Below, piece after piece: positions 1-9,806 of a stretch of DNA of 64,000 bases (within the stretch, counting starts at the first letter, position 1; each line of letters opens with the position of its first letter). A program made the position numbers and the translations under genes. The DNA comes from Microbulbifer sediminum (GTDB taxonomy: Bacteria > Pseudomonadota > Gammaproteobacteria > Pseudomonadales > Cellvibrionaceae). The notes beneath the pieces are model-generated. The model worked only from the letters and a program-made list of their open reading frames with translations, did not search any database and was not told where the DNA came from. Location of the stretch: NCBI RefSeq assembly GCF_021729035.1, contig NZ_JAJSAP010000007.1:183452-247451 (forward strand). Direction: 5' to 3'.

Positions 1-54
1 CCGCCGGAAGCCGGCCGCAGCAGGCAGGAACCCCACCGACACCCCGGAAGACGC

Positions 55-1197
55 ATGGACGCGCTGACCCACACGATGGCCCTGCTGCGCCTGGAAGGCC
101 TGGGCCCCGCCCGCTACTGGCAGCTGCTGGAACACTATGGCGACCCGGCGGCGGCCCTCCGTTCCCTGCCGGAATCCCTGCTCGACAAGCTGCCCCCGCG
201 GGCCCGCCAGCAGTGGCGCGAATACCGCGAACGCGGTGAAGACAGTGCCCTCGTGCGCTGGGTGCGGGAAGAGCTGGAGCGCTGCAGCGACAGCGGCATC
301 CACACCATCCACCACCGCGACGATGACTACCCGGCCCTGTTACGTGAGATCTCCCGGCCACCGCCGGTCCTCTATCTGCGCGGTAACCCCGCCGTGCTGC
401 ACCTGCCGCAGATTGCCGTGGTGGGAGCGAGGCGTGCCTCCCGGGTGGGCCTGGACAACGCCCGCGCCTTCGCCCGCGACCTGGCTGCCGGCGGCTTCGC
501 CATCAGCTCCGGACTGGCGCTGGGCGTCGATGGAGCCGCGCACCGCGGCGCACTCGACAGTGACGGCGCCACGATTGCGGTGCTGGGCAGCGGTATCGAC
601 CGTATCTATCCGCGCCGCCACGATGCACTGGCCGCGAAGATTGCCGAGCGCGGCGGTGCCCTGCTCAGTGAACAGACGCTCGGCAGCGCGGCGGAAGCCG
701 CCAATTTCCCCCGGCGCAACCGCATCATCAGCGGCCTGGCCCGCGGCGTATTGCTGGTGGAGGCGGCGGTGCGTTCCGGTTCCCTGATCACCGCGCGCCT
801 GGCACTGGAGCAGAACCGGGAGGTATTTGCCATTCCCGGTTCCATCCACAACCCGCTGGCACGTGGCTGCCACGAGATGATCAAGCAGGGCGCCGCCCTG
901 GTGGAAACCGCAGCTGAAATCGTCGCCCAGCTGGGAGGTGTCTACCTGCCGCCAGCGACGGAGCGACCCTCCGGGGTTGAATTGCCCGAGGCGGAGAGAC
1001 GCCTGGTGCTGGCGCTGGGTGGGGATCTGCGAAGCCTGGAACAGCTGGCGATTGATACCGGTCAGGGCACCAGCGAACTGATGGCAACCCTGGTGCGGAT
1101 GGAACTGGCCGGCCTGGTCGAGCAGGTACCCGGTGGTTACCAGCTGACGGGGCAGGGCGAGGCGCACATGACTGCCCACCTGCAGGGAGCGGACTGA
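55..1197 (+). CDS. dprA: DNA processing protein DprA
   Basis: DprA/Smf binds incoming single-stranded DNA and loads RecA during natural transformation. The 380-residue product has an N-terminal SAM-like helical region, then the Rossmann-like DprA core: VVGARRAS near residue 122, GLALGVDGAAH near 155, GSGIDRIYP near 178, FPRRNRIISG near 217 and VRSGSLITA near 240. A C-terminal winged-helix-like domain follows (about 310-370). Length is normal for the family. ATG 55 gives a full N-terminus. The gene opens a dprA/tsaC/hemF/aroE neighbourhood known from Pseudomonas, here with purE inserted. The genes before it lie outside the window. Confidence 0.95.
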   Translation: MDALTHTMALLRLEGLGPARYWQLLEHYGDPAAALRSLPESLLDKLPPRARQQWREYRERGEDSALVRWVREELERCSDSGIHTIHHRDDDYPALLREISRPPPVLYLRGNPAVLHLPQIAVVGARRASRVGLDNARAFARDLAAGGFAISSGLALGVDGAAHRGALDSDGATIAVLGSGIDRIYPRRHDALAAKIAERGGALLSEQTLGSAAEAANFPRRNRIISGLARGVLLVEAAVRSGSLITARLALEQNREVFAIPGSIHNPLARGCHEMIKQGAALVETAAEIVAQLGGVYLPPATERPSGVELPEAERRLVLALGGDLRSLEQLAIDTGQGTSELMATLVRMELAGLVEQVPGGYQLTGQGEAHMTAHLQGAD

Positions 1198-1358
1198 GGC
1201 GGCGCCGGGCGGGTATGCAGGGGTGCCAGCCGCCGCCATTGGCGCCCGCAATCGCTGAAGTTGCGCTTTATTGTTGGTAGTGGCCCCTCAAGGTGGTGAT
1301 GGGAACACCGGCTTGCCCCAGCTGACATCCGCGGGCAGGGCGGTCGCGGGGGCAGAAC

Positions 1359-1387
1359 TTGTTTTGCGCAGGGCAATCCGCTAGATT
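1359..1387 (+). promoter_or_regulatory. sigma70-like promoter for purE
   Basis: TTGTTT (1359-1364) and TAGATT (1382-1387) are separated by 17 nt, about 40 nt before the purE start. This suggests purE begins its own transcript instead of relying on read-through from dprA. Confidence 0.5.
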
Positions 1388-1428
1388 GCCGCGTCTTTAC
1401 CGCATCGACCGTGTTAGAGAGAGCTGAA

Positions 1429-1944
1429 ATGAGCAAGCCTTTTGTCGCCATCCTGATGGGTTCTGATTCAGACCTTCCGGTAATGGAAGCCGCCTTCGGC
1501 GTGCTGGAGAAGTTCGATATTCCCTTCGAGGTGAAGGTAACTTCCGCCCACCGCACCCCGGAAAACACCCACAAGTATGTGACCGACGCCGACCAGCGCG
1601 GTTGCGCGGCCTTTATCTGTGCCGCCGGCATGGCTGCCCACCTGGCCGGTGCCGTGTCCGCAACCACCCTGAAGCCGGTAATTGGTGTGCCGATCAATGC
1701 TTCCCTCGACGGCCTGGACGCTCTGCTGTCCACCGTACAGATGCCCGGCGGTATCCCGGTGGCCACCGTGGCGATTGGCAAGGCCGGCGCCAAGAACGCT
1801 GCTTACCTGGCCGCGCAGATCATCGGCTCTGCCGACAAGGAAATGCACCAGAAGCTGGTGGATGAGCGTCGCGCCAACGCCGATGCCATCATCGCCAAGG
1901 ACGAGCAGCTGCAGAAAGACCTCGAGCAGCGCAAGACCAAGTAA
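1429..1944 (+). CDS. purE: N5-carboxyaminoimidazole ribonucleotide mutase PurE
   Basis: Class I PurE moves the carboxyl group of N5-CAIR to give CAIR in purine synthesis. The 171-residue protein has the family signature: MGSDSDLPVM near residue 9, SAHRTPE near 38, and the AGMAAHLAG and GVPINAS segments. The start is placed at ATG 1429, preceded by a purine-rich AGAGAGAGCTGAA. An in-frame GTG at 1411 would only add MLERAE. PurK, the usual partner that makes N5-CAIR, is not next to it; tsaC follows 11 nt later. PurK must be elsewhere or missing. Confidence 0.95.
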   Translation: MSKPFVAILMGSDSDLPVMEAAFGVLEKFDIPFEVKVTSAHRTPENTHKYVTDADQRGCAAFICAAGMAAHLAGAVSATTLKPVIGVPINASLDGLDALLSTVQMPGGIPVATVAIGKAGAKNAAYLAAQIIGSADKEMHQKLVDERRANADAIIAKDEQLQKDLEQRKTK

Positions 1945-1955
1945 GCGGCCGCCAG

Positions 1956-3472
<1,517 letters not shown>

Positions 3473-3508
3473 TCGATGTGTGGCATGGCAATAGCGGAGT
3501 AACCGGCA

Positions 3509-3940
3509 TTGGATAAGGCGCGCGAACAGGAGATCAACAGACTGTTTCTGGAGTACCGCCGGACCTTCGAAAGCGGTGATGCCGAGCAGGTCGCGGATTT
3601 TTACCGTTTTCCATTGCACTATTACAGCGAGAGCGGCGGCAAGGCGGCGGTGGACCGGCCCCAGTTTGAGCGGCTGGTGGCGCGCCTGCTGGCGATCTAC
3701 CGGCGGCTGGGTGTCGAGCAGATTGTCGGCACCATTGCCGGGATCAACGAACTGAACGAGAACAGTGCACAGGTTTCGCTGAACTGGATCCTGCTGCGGG
3801 CGGGCAATGGCGAGCGCCAGCCGGTGTACAGCGCCACCACCCGTTACCTGGTGGGCGAGTGCGACGGCTTCCTCCGGATCGATGGCCTGATCGCCGTGGA
3901 TGAAACCCGCAAGATTCGCGCGGCGCTGCGCCAGCCCTGA
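3509..3940 (+). CDS. SnoaL/NTF2-like fold protein of unknown function
   Basis: This 143-residue protein has the layout of a small NTF2/SnoaL-like cone: an N-terminal helix (REQEINRLFLEYRRTFESGD), the FYRFP segment near residue 29, then alternating strands ending in a conserved-looking RIDGLIAVDE. No catalytic residues can be assigned. The start is a TTG at 3509 with a GGAG 9 nt upstream; no better ATG is available. It lies between hemF and aroE in the same direction, 36 nt after hemF. The fold call is moderate and the function is unknown. Confidence 0.7.
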   Translation: MDKAREQEINRLFLEYRRTFESGDAEQVADFYRFPLHYYSESGGKAAVDRPQFERLVARLLAIYRRLGVEQIVGTIAGINELNENSAQVSLNWILLRAGNGERQPVYSATTRYLVGECDGFLRIDGLIAVDETRKIRAALRQP

Positions 3941-3974
3941 GCGCCGGCGCCCGGTGCTGGACCGGGCAAAATCA

Positions 3975-4799
3975 ATGGAAATGGTCGTGACAGATAGATA
4001 CGCCGTTGTCGGCAATCCCATCGGGCATTCCCGCTCGCCGGAAATCCATACCGCCTTCGCTGCCCAGACCGGCCAGGATATCGATTACCGCCGGGAGCTG
4101 GCTGAACCCGGTGGTTTTGTGGACTTTGCCCGGCACTTCTTTGCCGCTGGCGGCTGCGGCCTGAATGTCACCGTGCCCTTCAAGCTGGCTGCCTGCGACT
4201 TTGCCGACCGGCTGACGGAGCGGGCGCGGGCCGCCGGGGCGGTCAATACGCTCAAGCGCGAGAGCGATGGCTCGATTCTCGGCGACAATACCGACGGCGC
4301 CGGCCTCGTGGCGGACCTGCTGCGGCTGGGCTGGCCGCCCCGCGGGCAACGAATCCTGTTGCTGGGTGCCGGCGGCGCGGGGCGGGGAGCGATACTGCCA
4401 CTGCTGCAGGAAGCGCCGGCCGCGCTGCATATTGCCAACCGCACCCCGGGGAAGGCCCTGCAGCTGGCGGAGTCCTTTGCCGGTATGGGACCTGTAAGTG
4501 GCGGAGGCCTGGAGGATATCCCCGGCCAGTATGACCTGGTGATCAACGCCAGCTCCGCCAGTCTCAGTGACGAGGCGCCCGCTATCCCCGCCAGTATCCT
4601 GGCTCCGGGTTGCCGGGCCTACGACATGGTTTACGGCCCGGAGCCGACGGCCTTTATGCGCTGGGCGGCGGAGCGGGGCGCCGAGACCGCCGACGGCCTG
4701 GGGATGCTGGTGGGCCAGGCGGCGGAGTCATTCTGGCTGTGGCGGGGCGTGTATCCCGAAGTGGAACCGGTGTTGGCGCGCCTGCGCGGCGGGCTTTGA
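3975..4799 (+). CDS. aroE: shikimate dehydrogenase (NADP+)
   Basis: AroE reduces 3-dehydroshikimate to shikimate with NADPH in the aromatic amino acid pathway. The 274-residue product carries the substrate-binding VVGNPIGHSRSPEIH near residue 9, NVTVPFK near 61 with the catalytic Lys, the NTDGAG segment with the catalytic Asp, the nucleotide-binding GAGGAGRG near 129, NRTPGKA as the NADP motif, and a C-terminal GMLVGQAAESF. The start is ATG 3975, the first ATG close to the conserved region. Upstream in-frame codons run into the preceding gene. ATG 3981 is an alternative. Confidence 0.96.
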   Translation: MEMVVTDRYAVVGNPIGHSRSPEIHTAFAAQTGQDIDYRRELAEPGGFVDFARHFFAAGGCGLNVTVPFKLAACDFADRLTERARAAGAVNTLKRESDGSILGDNTDGAGLVADLLRLGWPPRGQRILLLGAGGAGRGAILPLLQEAPAALHIANRTPGKALQLAESFAGMGPVSGGGLEDIPGQYDLVINASSASLSDEAPAIPASILAPGCRAYDMVYGPEPTAFMRWAAERGAETADGLGMLVGQAAESFWLWRGVYPEVEPVLARLRGGL

Positions 4800-4852
4800 A
4801 CACGGCGCTTCAGGATTGGAAGAACAATAAACAGCGTCAGTGTGAGGTAAAC

Positions 4853-5254
4853 GTGCGCGAATTCCTGAGAAACCTGTCTTTCTGTTTTGCTGCCGGTGCT
4901 TTCGGCGGCCTGTGCTATGCCCTGGGCCTGTGGGCCATGGGTTACCACGGTTTCACCCGCTGGGTCGGCGTCGACATCGCCCCCTACCTGTCCAATGCCT
5001 ACCTCTACCAGCGCATTGTCTGGGGTGGCATCTGCGGCCTGATTTTCCTGCTGCCCTGGCAGCGGTCCTGGATGGCACGGGGATTCTTCCTGTCGCTGAT
5101 TCCCGCCGGCATCCTGCTGTTCCTGCTGTTGCCCATGCGCGGCTATGGCTTCGGTGCCATGCACCTGGGGGCGCTGACACCGCTGGTGATCATTATCGCC
5201 TGTGCCCTGGGCGGCATCGGTGCCTCGGGCCTGATGCGGGCCCAGGGCAAGTAA
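4853..5254 (+). CDS. four-helix membrane protein, unknown
   Basis: A 133-residue integral membrane protein with about four hydrophobic segments: residues 7-27, 52-68, 75-95 and 103-125. There is no recognisable catalytic motif. The GTG start at 4853 is supported by GAGGTAA just upstream. It follows aroE by 53 nt in the same direction and is closed by a strong hairpin terminator. I do not recognise a family. Confidence 0.75.
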   Translation: MREFLRNLSFCFAAGAFGGLCYALGLWAMGYHGFTRWVGVDIAPYLSNAYLYQRIVWGGICGLIFLLPWQRSWMARGFFLSLIPAGILLFLLLPMRGYGFGAMHLGALTPLVIIIACALGGIGASGLMRAQGK

Positions 5255-5274
5255 GCGACAGGGAAGAAACAAGC

Positions 5275-5303
5275 AAAAAAGGCGGCCACTGGCCGCCTTT
5301 TTT
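5275..5303. terminator. bidirectional intrinsic terminator
   Basis: A perfect GGCGGCC/GGCCGCC stem (5281-5297) with a 3-nt loop is flanked by six A on the left and six T on the right. It can end the aroE-side transcript on + and the deiminase transcript on -. Confidence 0.9.
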
Positions 5304-5323
5304 GTTGTGCGCCGCGGGTGCTG

Positions 5324-6235
5324 TTATCCCGGCTTGCGCGCCAGTGGCTGGCACATGCAGTGCACGCCACCGCCGCCGGCAGTGATCATGGAGATGTCCG
5401 GGTCGATCACTTCCAGGCCGCGGGCACGGCACTTTTCCTTCAGCTCGGTGTTGTCGGCCGGCAGCATCACCCGGTCGTTGCCCAGTGCGACCACATTCAC
5501 GCCCAGTTCCATCACCTGCGGATAGGAGATATCGATGATCTCGAAGTTACGCGACTTGAACCACTGCACCAGTTCCGGCTCCACCGCGTCCACACATACC
5601 GCCACCAGCTTCTCCGCCAGCGCGGCTACAAGGACGTCGATATGCAGGAAGTAGGGGTCAAACTCGTAGCCCTTCACTTCCCAGCCTTCCTTCTCGATCC
5701 AGCTTTTCATCTGGTTGAAGCCCTGTGGGGAGGTGCGCTCGCCGCTGTAGCCGCACAGGATGACCCCGGGTTCCAGCACCATAAAGTCGCCACCCTCGAG
5801 GCTGCCGGCGGTGATGATGTCGTAGATGGGGATGTCCAGCTGCTGGTAGGTCTTGACCACGTCGACCCATTCACCGCGACGCCAGGGACTGTACATCTGC
5901 GTCACGATCGGGCCCCAGGGGGTCATCACGGAGGAGTCGCGGGCATACAGCTGGTACGGCAGGTTTTCATCTGCAGGCAGCAGGTGAGTGCTCACACCGG
6001 CGTGCCGGTAGGCATCGAGCATTTCCTGGTACTGGTGCCTGGCCACAGAGGCGTCAAACTTGCGACCCAGGCGCAGGGAGCGGCGCGACGCGGCGTTGCC
6101 GGTCTGCCAGGTGTAGTGGTCGATGGGCCCGACGAGCAGGTCGGTGAGTAGTCCGTACTCGGAGTCGATACCCCAGCGGCCCAGGGGCGTGGTATTGCCG
6201 TTGTCGTTGCGGTGTTTGTAGGTGAATTCGGTCAT
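5324..6235 (-). CDS. guanidino-group deiminase/amidinotransferase-family protein (DDAH/arginine deiminase superfamily)
   Basis: This 303-residue protein has the pentein fold signature of guanidino-modifying hydrolases. Visible are a substrate-side ARDSSVM near residue 119, SLEGGD near 170 (acidic catalytic pair), the FLHIDV segment near 217 with the catalytic His, and the C-terminal HCMCQPLAR with the nucleophilic Cys near 294. Such enzymes turn a guanidino group into a ureido group, releasing ammonia or an amine. The exact substrate (arginine, methylarginine, agmatine or another guanidino acid) cannot be read from sequence. It lies 146 nt downstream of an N-carbamoyl amidohydrolase gene in the same direction, which would be the natural next step. 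Confidence 0.8.
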   Translation of the reverse strand: MTEFTYKHRNDNGNTTPLGRWGIDSEYGLLTDLLVGPIDHYTWQTGNAASRRSLRLGRKFDASVARHQYQEMLDAYRHAGVSTHLLPADENLPYQLYARDSSVMTPWGPIVTQMYSPWRRGEWVDVVKTYQQLDIPIYDIITAGSLEGGDFMVLEPGVILCGYSGERTSPQGFNQMKSWIEKEGWEVKGYEFDPYFLHIDVLVAALAEKLVAVCVDAVEPELVQWFKSRNFEIIDISYPQVMELGVNVVALGNDRVMLPADNTELKEKCRARGLEVIDPDISMITAGGGGVHCMCQPLARKPG

Positions 6236-6339
6236 TGTTGTCTCGGACTCTTAAAAACTTTGGGCTGGGCCCGGGTGGTCTTGATGCCCCTCCCGGCGGC
6301 CTTATTCCAGGCACCCCTCGCGAGCGGTGCCCTCCATTG

Positions 6340-6365
6340 GGGTCTTCACTGCACGTGAAGAGACC
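6340..6365 (-). other. stem-loop in the gap between carbamoylase and deiminase genes
   Basis: GTCTTCAC (6342-6349) can pair with GTGAAGA plus AC (6354-6364, one bulged base). A second stem, GGCACC...GGTGCC, lies at about 6310-6340. There is no U-run, so a clean terminator is not supported. It may be a processing or mRNA-stability element between the two genes. Confidence 0.35.
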
Positions 6366-6381
6366 TTGTTCTTACCGCTGA

Positions 6382-7623
6382 TCAGCCGTTCGCCATTTTC
6401 AGCATGGCGTGCAGCAGTACATTGGCGCCGGCTTCCAGGTCTGCCGGTTCGGCGTTCTCCGCCTCATTGTGGGACAGGCCTTTCTCGCAGGGCACGAAGA
6501 TCATGCCGGTGGGGGCCACCCGGGAGATATACACCGAGTCGTGGCCGGCACCGGATACCATCTCCTTGTTGCTGTAGCCGAGTTCCGTCACCGAGGCGCG
6601 CACGGCCTCCACACAGCGGGCATCGAAGGCCACGGCCGGGGAGCGCCATTCATCACGAATGTCCGCTTCAACGCCGGTATCGGCAGCGATCTCGGCGGCA
6701 ATTTCGCGAAAGCGGCGATCGATGGTGTCGAGTACCTCCTGCTCCGGGTGGCGCAGGTCCACCGCCAGAACCAGCCGCTCCGGCACGGTGTTGCGGCTGC
6801 CGGGTTCGGCGCGGATATCGCCAAAAGTGGCGCGGGCCCAGGGTCCATACTCTTCCGCCAGGCGGTACAGGCGGTCGAGGATGCGGTGCAGTGCCATAAA
6901 CGGGTCGCGGCGCCCCTCCATCGGGCTGGGGCCGGCGTGGCAGGGCTGGCCCGTGAGGGTCAGGTCATACCAGTACATGCCCTGCACCCCGGACAGTACG
7001 CCCACCTGCTTTTCCTCGGCCTCGAGGATCGGGCCCTGTTCGATATGGACTTCGAACGCGGCGGTGAGTGGACGCGCACGGGCCGGGGTTTCGCCGCGGT
7101 AGCCGATACGCTCCAGCTCGGCGCCGAAGGTCTTTCCTTCCTTGTCGGTGCGGGCGTAGGCATAGTCCTGCTCGAAATTGCCGCTCCAGACCCCGGAACC
7201 GATCATCGCCGGGGAAAAGCGCGCACCTTCCTCGTTGGTCCATACCGCCACTTCCAGCGGGGCTTCGGTCTCAACGCCGGCATCGTTCAGTGCGCGCACC
7301 ACCTCGAGGCCGGCAAGCACGCCGTAGACACCATCGAACTTGCCCCCGGTGGGCTGGGTGTCCAGGTGGGAACCGGTAAGCACCGGCGGCAGGTCCGGGT
7401 TGCGCCCGGGACGGCGGGCGAAAATATTGCCCATGGTGTCGATATCAATCGAGCAGCCGGCGTCCTGGCACCATTGCACGAACAGGTCGCGGCCCTGGCG
7501 GTCCAGGTCGGTGAGGGCCTGCCGGTTGCAGCCGCCCTTTTTGGTGGCGCCGATGGCGGCCATGGCCATCAGCGAATCCCACAGCCGCTGCCCGTCCACG
7601 CGGATCTTGCTGGTCTCTGTCAT
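6382..7623 (-). CDS. M20-type N-carbamoyl amino acid amidohydrolase (hydantoinase/carbamoylase family)
   Basis: A 413-residue zinc hydrolase of the allantoate amidohydrolase, beta-ureidopropionase and N-carbamoyl-L-amino acid hydrolase group. Metal and active-site segments are visible: GSHLDTQPTGGKFDG near residue 83, TNEEGARF near 129, the EVHIEQGP segment near 192, AGPSPMEGRRDP near 230, and the C-terminal GAGHDSVY and KGLSHNEAE. Family members remove CO2 and ammonia from N-carbamoyl compounds. Pairing with the downstream guanidino deiminase suggests a two-step breakdown of a guanidino compound to the free amine. The start is ATG 7623, divergent from a LysR gene. Confidence 0.88.
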   Translation of the reverse strand: MTETSKIRVDGQRLWDSLMAMAAIGATKKGGCNRQALTDLDRQGRDLFVQWCQDAGCSIDIDTMGNIFARRPGRNPDLPPVLTGSHLDTQPTGGKFDGVYGVLAGLEVVRALNDAGVETEAPLEVAVWTNEEGARFSPAMIGSGVWSGNFEQDYAYARTDKEGKTFGAELERIGYRGETPARARPLTAAFEVHIEQGPILEAEEKQVGVLSGVQGMYWYDLTLTGQPCHAGPSPMEGRRDPFMALHRILDRLYRLAEEYGPWARATFGDIRAEPGSRNTVPERLVLAVDLRHPEQEVLDTIDRRFREIAAEIAADTGVEADIRDEWRSPAVAFDARCVEAVRASVTELGYSNKEMVSGAGHDSVYISRVAPTGMIFVPCEKGLSHNEAENAEPADLEAGANVLLHAMLKMANG

Positions 7624-7807
7624 GGGGATATCCCGTTGGTGGATTTATTGTCTGGGCTCCGGGGCAGGGAGCCGGTCCGCGCCCCGGCGGTTTTATGCCA
7701 GTGTATGGTTTGCATTCGTTAGTACAATTAACTTTAAATTGCCAGCCTGGTGCCCTAAAAGCACCGGAGTAAGTGAGCCGCCCCTCAGACTTTCACCGGA
7801 AAACTCC
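7624..7807. promoter_or_regulatory. divergent promoter region, carbamoylase / LysR
   Basis: This 184-nt gap separates the amidohydrolase (-) from the LysR gene (+), the usual setting for LysR control. An AT-rich core around 7715-7742 with the T-N11-A-like AGTACAATTAACT is the likely binding and promoter site. No exact boxes can be assigned. Confidence 0.4.
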
Positions 7808-8779
7808 ATGGCCACCGCACTCAGAAACCTCTCCCTCACCTCCCTGCGCAGCTTCCACGCGGTGGGCCGCCACTGCCATATGCGTCGCGCGGCCGAGGAA
7901 CTGCACGTTTCCCACCCGGCCCTCAGCCGGCAGATCCGGGACCTCGAGGAGCGCCTCGGTACGCCGTTGTTCCTGCGCACGGGCAACCGGCTGGAGCTGA
8001 CCGCTGCGGGCCGGCGACTGCACCGGGTGGTCAGTGAGGCTTTCGGCCGGCTGGAGAAGGGCCTGTTGTACCTGGATCCACAGAGCCTCTCCGGCGAGGT
8101 GGTAATCGCCACCACCGCCACCATCGCCGTGCGCTGGCTGTTGCGAATCCTCCGCGACGTACAGGCGCGCTATCCGGAGATCCGCCTGCGGCTGACGACG
8201 ATCGAGCCGCGCCAGCGGCGTCTGCCGGGCGAGGCGGATATCGCCATCTGCCTGGGGGAGCCGGAAGCGGCGGGGCGGGAGATATGCCCCCTGTACCAGG
8301 AACACTACCTGCCGGTGGCCAGCCCGCAGTTACTGCAGGCCCGGGCAGCGAAACTGGCGCGGCCGCGGGATCTCCTTGCACTGCCACTGCTGCACGATCG
8401 ACAGCAGCAGTGGCCCGACTGGTTTACCGCCCAGGGTGTGGACTATGTGCCCACCGCCGGCGGCATGGCGGTGGATTATGCCTACCAGGCGATTGAGGCG
8501 GCACGACTGGGGATGGGGGCAGCACTGGCAGACCGGCTCGAGGTCAGTGAGGACCTGAAAAGCGGACGCCTGGCCACGGTGATCGAGCGCCCCTTCACCA
8601 TCGGCCAGTCACTCTATCTGGTGAGCGACCATAGCAGCGTATTGAATGCCCGCACGCGCCTGGTATTGGGCCTGATTTTCCGTTGGCTGGAGAGTCGCGG
8701 TGCAGCGCTGTCCACCGACGCCCGGGCCCTGCAGCACGAACTGATGGCAGTGGGAGCGGGGGCTCCCGGCGCCAGTTGA
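7808..8779 (+). CDS. LysR-family transcriptional regulator
   Basis: A 323-residue LysR-type regulator. The N-terminal winged HTH (residues 8-66) reads LTSLRSFHAVG ... RRAAEELHVSHPALSRQIRDLE, close to the GcvA-like subgroup. A type 2 periplasmic-binding-like effector domain follows (about 95-300). The start is ATG 7808; upstream in-frame codons lie in the divergent promoter. It faces away from the carbamoylase-deiminase genes and most likely controls them in response to their substrate or product. Confidence 0.92.
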   Translation: MATALRNLSLTSLRSFHAVGRHCHMRRAAEELHVSHPALSRQIRDLEERLGTPLFLRTGNRLELTAAGRRLHRVVSEAFGRLEKGLLYLDPQSLSGEVVIATTATIAVRWLLRILRDVQARYPEIRLRLTTIEPRQRRLPGEADIAICLGEPEAAGREICPLYQEHYLPVASPQLLQARAAKLARPRDLLALPLLHDRQQQWPDWFTAQGVDYVPTAGGMAVDYAYQAIEAARLGMGAALADRLEVSEDLKSGRLATVIERPFTIGQSLYLVSDHSSVLNARTRLVLGLIFRWLESRGAALSTDARALQHELMAVGAGAPGAS

Positions 8780-9124
8780 CCGGACCCTGCGGCATCGCCC
8801 GTTCCGCCCGGATTGATCACCTGAATGGGTGATGGTGACCCGCACGGCAAGCCCACAGACTGAATAACAATTCGAAAAGGGTTGGGATTTGCGCAAATTG
8901 TCCGCTTGTCAGGTGACTGTGCTGCTGAGACTCTGATTGACTTTGGCGCCCCGCCCGCCCCCCGGGCTACCCGCGGTTGCGGCCCGGGCCGCGGTAAACA
9001 GCCGGGCAGGAGGGCAACCATAAAAAAACCGTGTCGGTGGCCGGTGGGTGGAACCCCATCCACCGACTGGCTGGACGTCATCGGTCCCGCCACCGGCGTC
9101 GCTGCGCGTGTGTATGCGTGGGAT
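8780..9124. other. intergenic region without a recognised gene
   Basis: This 345-nt stretch lies between two convergent genes. It contains GC-rich hairpins and a possible terminator for the minus-strand gene at 9022-9067. I see no coding frame with a start and ribosome binding site, and no known RNA. Confidence 0.6.
9022..9067 (-). terminator. possible terminator of the carbonic anhydrase-like gene
   Basis: On the minus strand, GTCGGTGG and CCACCGAC (9060-9067 and 9033-9040 on +) can pair, followed by ACGG and seven U. The loop is long, so confidence is moderate. Confidence 0.45.
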
Positions 9125-9682
9125 TCAGGGCTGCGCGTGCTCGGTCAGGTACTGGTTTTTCAACTTGACGTAATTGCCCGCCGAATAGCGGAAGAACTCC
9201 CGCTCGCTGTCGGTCAGGGGCCGGGCCTGCTTACAGGGAGCGCCGACGTAGAGGTAGCCGCTCTCGAGCTTTTTCCCCGGGGGCACGAGCGCGCCCGCAG
9301 CCAGTACCACCTCGTCTTCGATCACGGCGCCATCGAGGACGATCGCCCCGATACCAATCAGCACGCGGTTACCCACGGTACAACCATGCAGGCAGGCCTT
9401 GTGGCCAATGGTGACATCCTCGCCGATGTCCAGCGGCCAGCCGGCCTCATTGAAGGGACCGGCATGGGTGATATGCAGTACCGCGCCGTCCTGCACGCTG
9501 GTGCGTGCGCCGATGCGGATCCGGTGCATATCACCACGGACCACGGCCATGGGCCAGACGGAGCAGTCATCCCCGAGTGTGACGTCGCCAATCACCGCCG
9601 ATTGCGGGTCGATGAAAACGCCGTTGCCGAGCTGTGGTGACTTTTCCGTCTCGCCGTCACCATGGGCGCGCAATGGGGACAT
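9125..9682 (-). CDS. gamma-carbonic anhydrase-like protein (YrdA/PaaY type, left-handed beta helix)
   Basis: A 185-residue protein of hexapeptide repeats. Imperfect [LIV]-G-x4 repeats run over about residues 30-140, with the gamma-CA style VRGDMHRIRIGARTSVQDG near residue 51, VTIGHKACLHGC near 87, and a GAIVLDGAVI stretch. The three His ligand positions appear present (ITHAGP, GHKACLHG). Members bind Zn or Fe; some are active carbonic anhydrases, and the role of bacterial YrdA homologs is unclear. The start is ATG 9682 with a strong AGGAGG 6 nt upstream, which overrides a longer reading to 9814 that would run into the prlC promoter. Confidence 0.9.
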   Translation of the reverse strand: MSPLRAHGDGETEKSPQLGNGVFIDPQSAVIGDVTLGDDCSVWPMAVVRGDMHRIRIGARTSVQDGAVLHITHAGPFNEAGWPLDIGEDVTIGHKACLHGCTVGNRVLIGIGAIVLDGAVIEDEVVLAAGALVPPGKKLESGYLYVGAPCKQARPLTDSEREFFRYSAGNYVKLKNQYLTEHAQP

Positions 9683-9806
9683 ACCTCTCCTCCTGTACAA
9701 TGGGTCCGCTATCATAGCAGGCTGGGGCAACCGCGGACCTGCCGGCGCTGCAGCCGTGGTCCTGCCCAACCAATTGTTGCACCGATGTAAGAAAACAGGG
9801 TTCTTC

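Noticed and set aside
6236..6381. Possible guanidine riboswitch ahead of the deiminase gene
   Set aside because: The stem-loops here lack the paired ACGR loops of the guanidine-II type, and I see no ykkC-I or -III core. Treated as plain intergenic structure.
6409..7722. 437-codon + strand frame
   Set aside because: Antisense to the well-supported M20 amidohydrolase; no ribosome binding site or family similarity.
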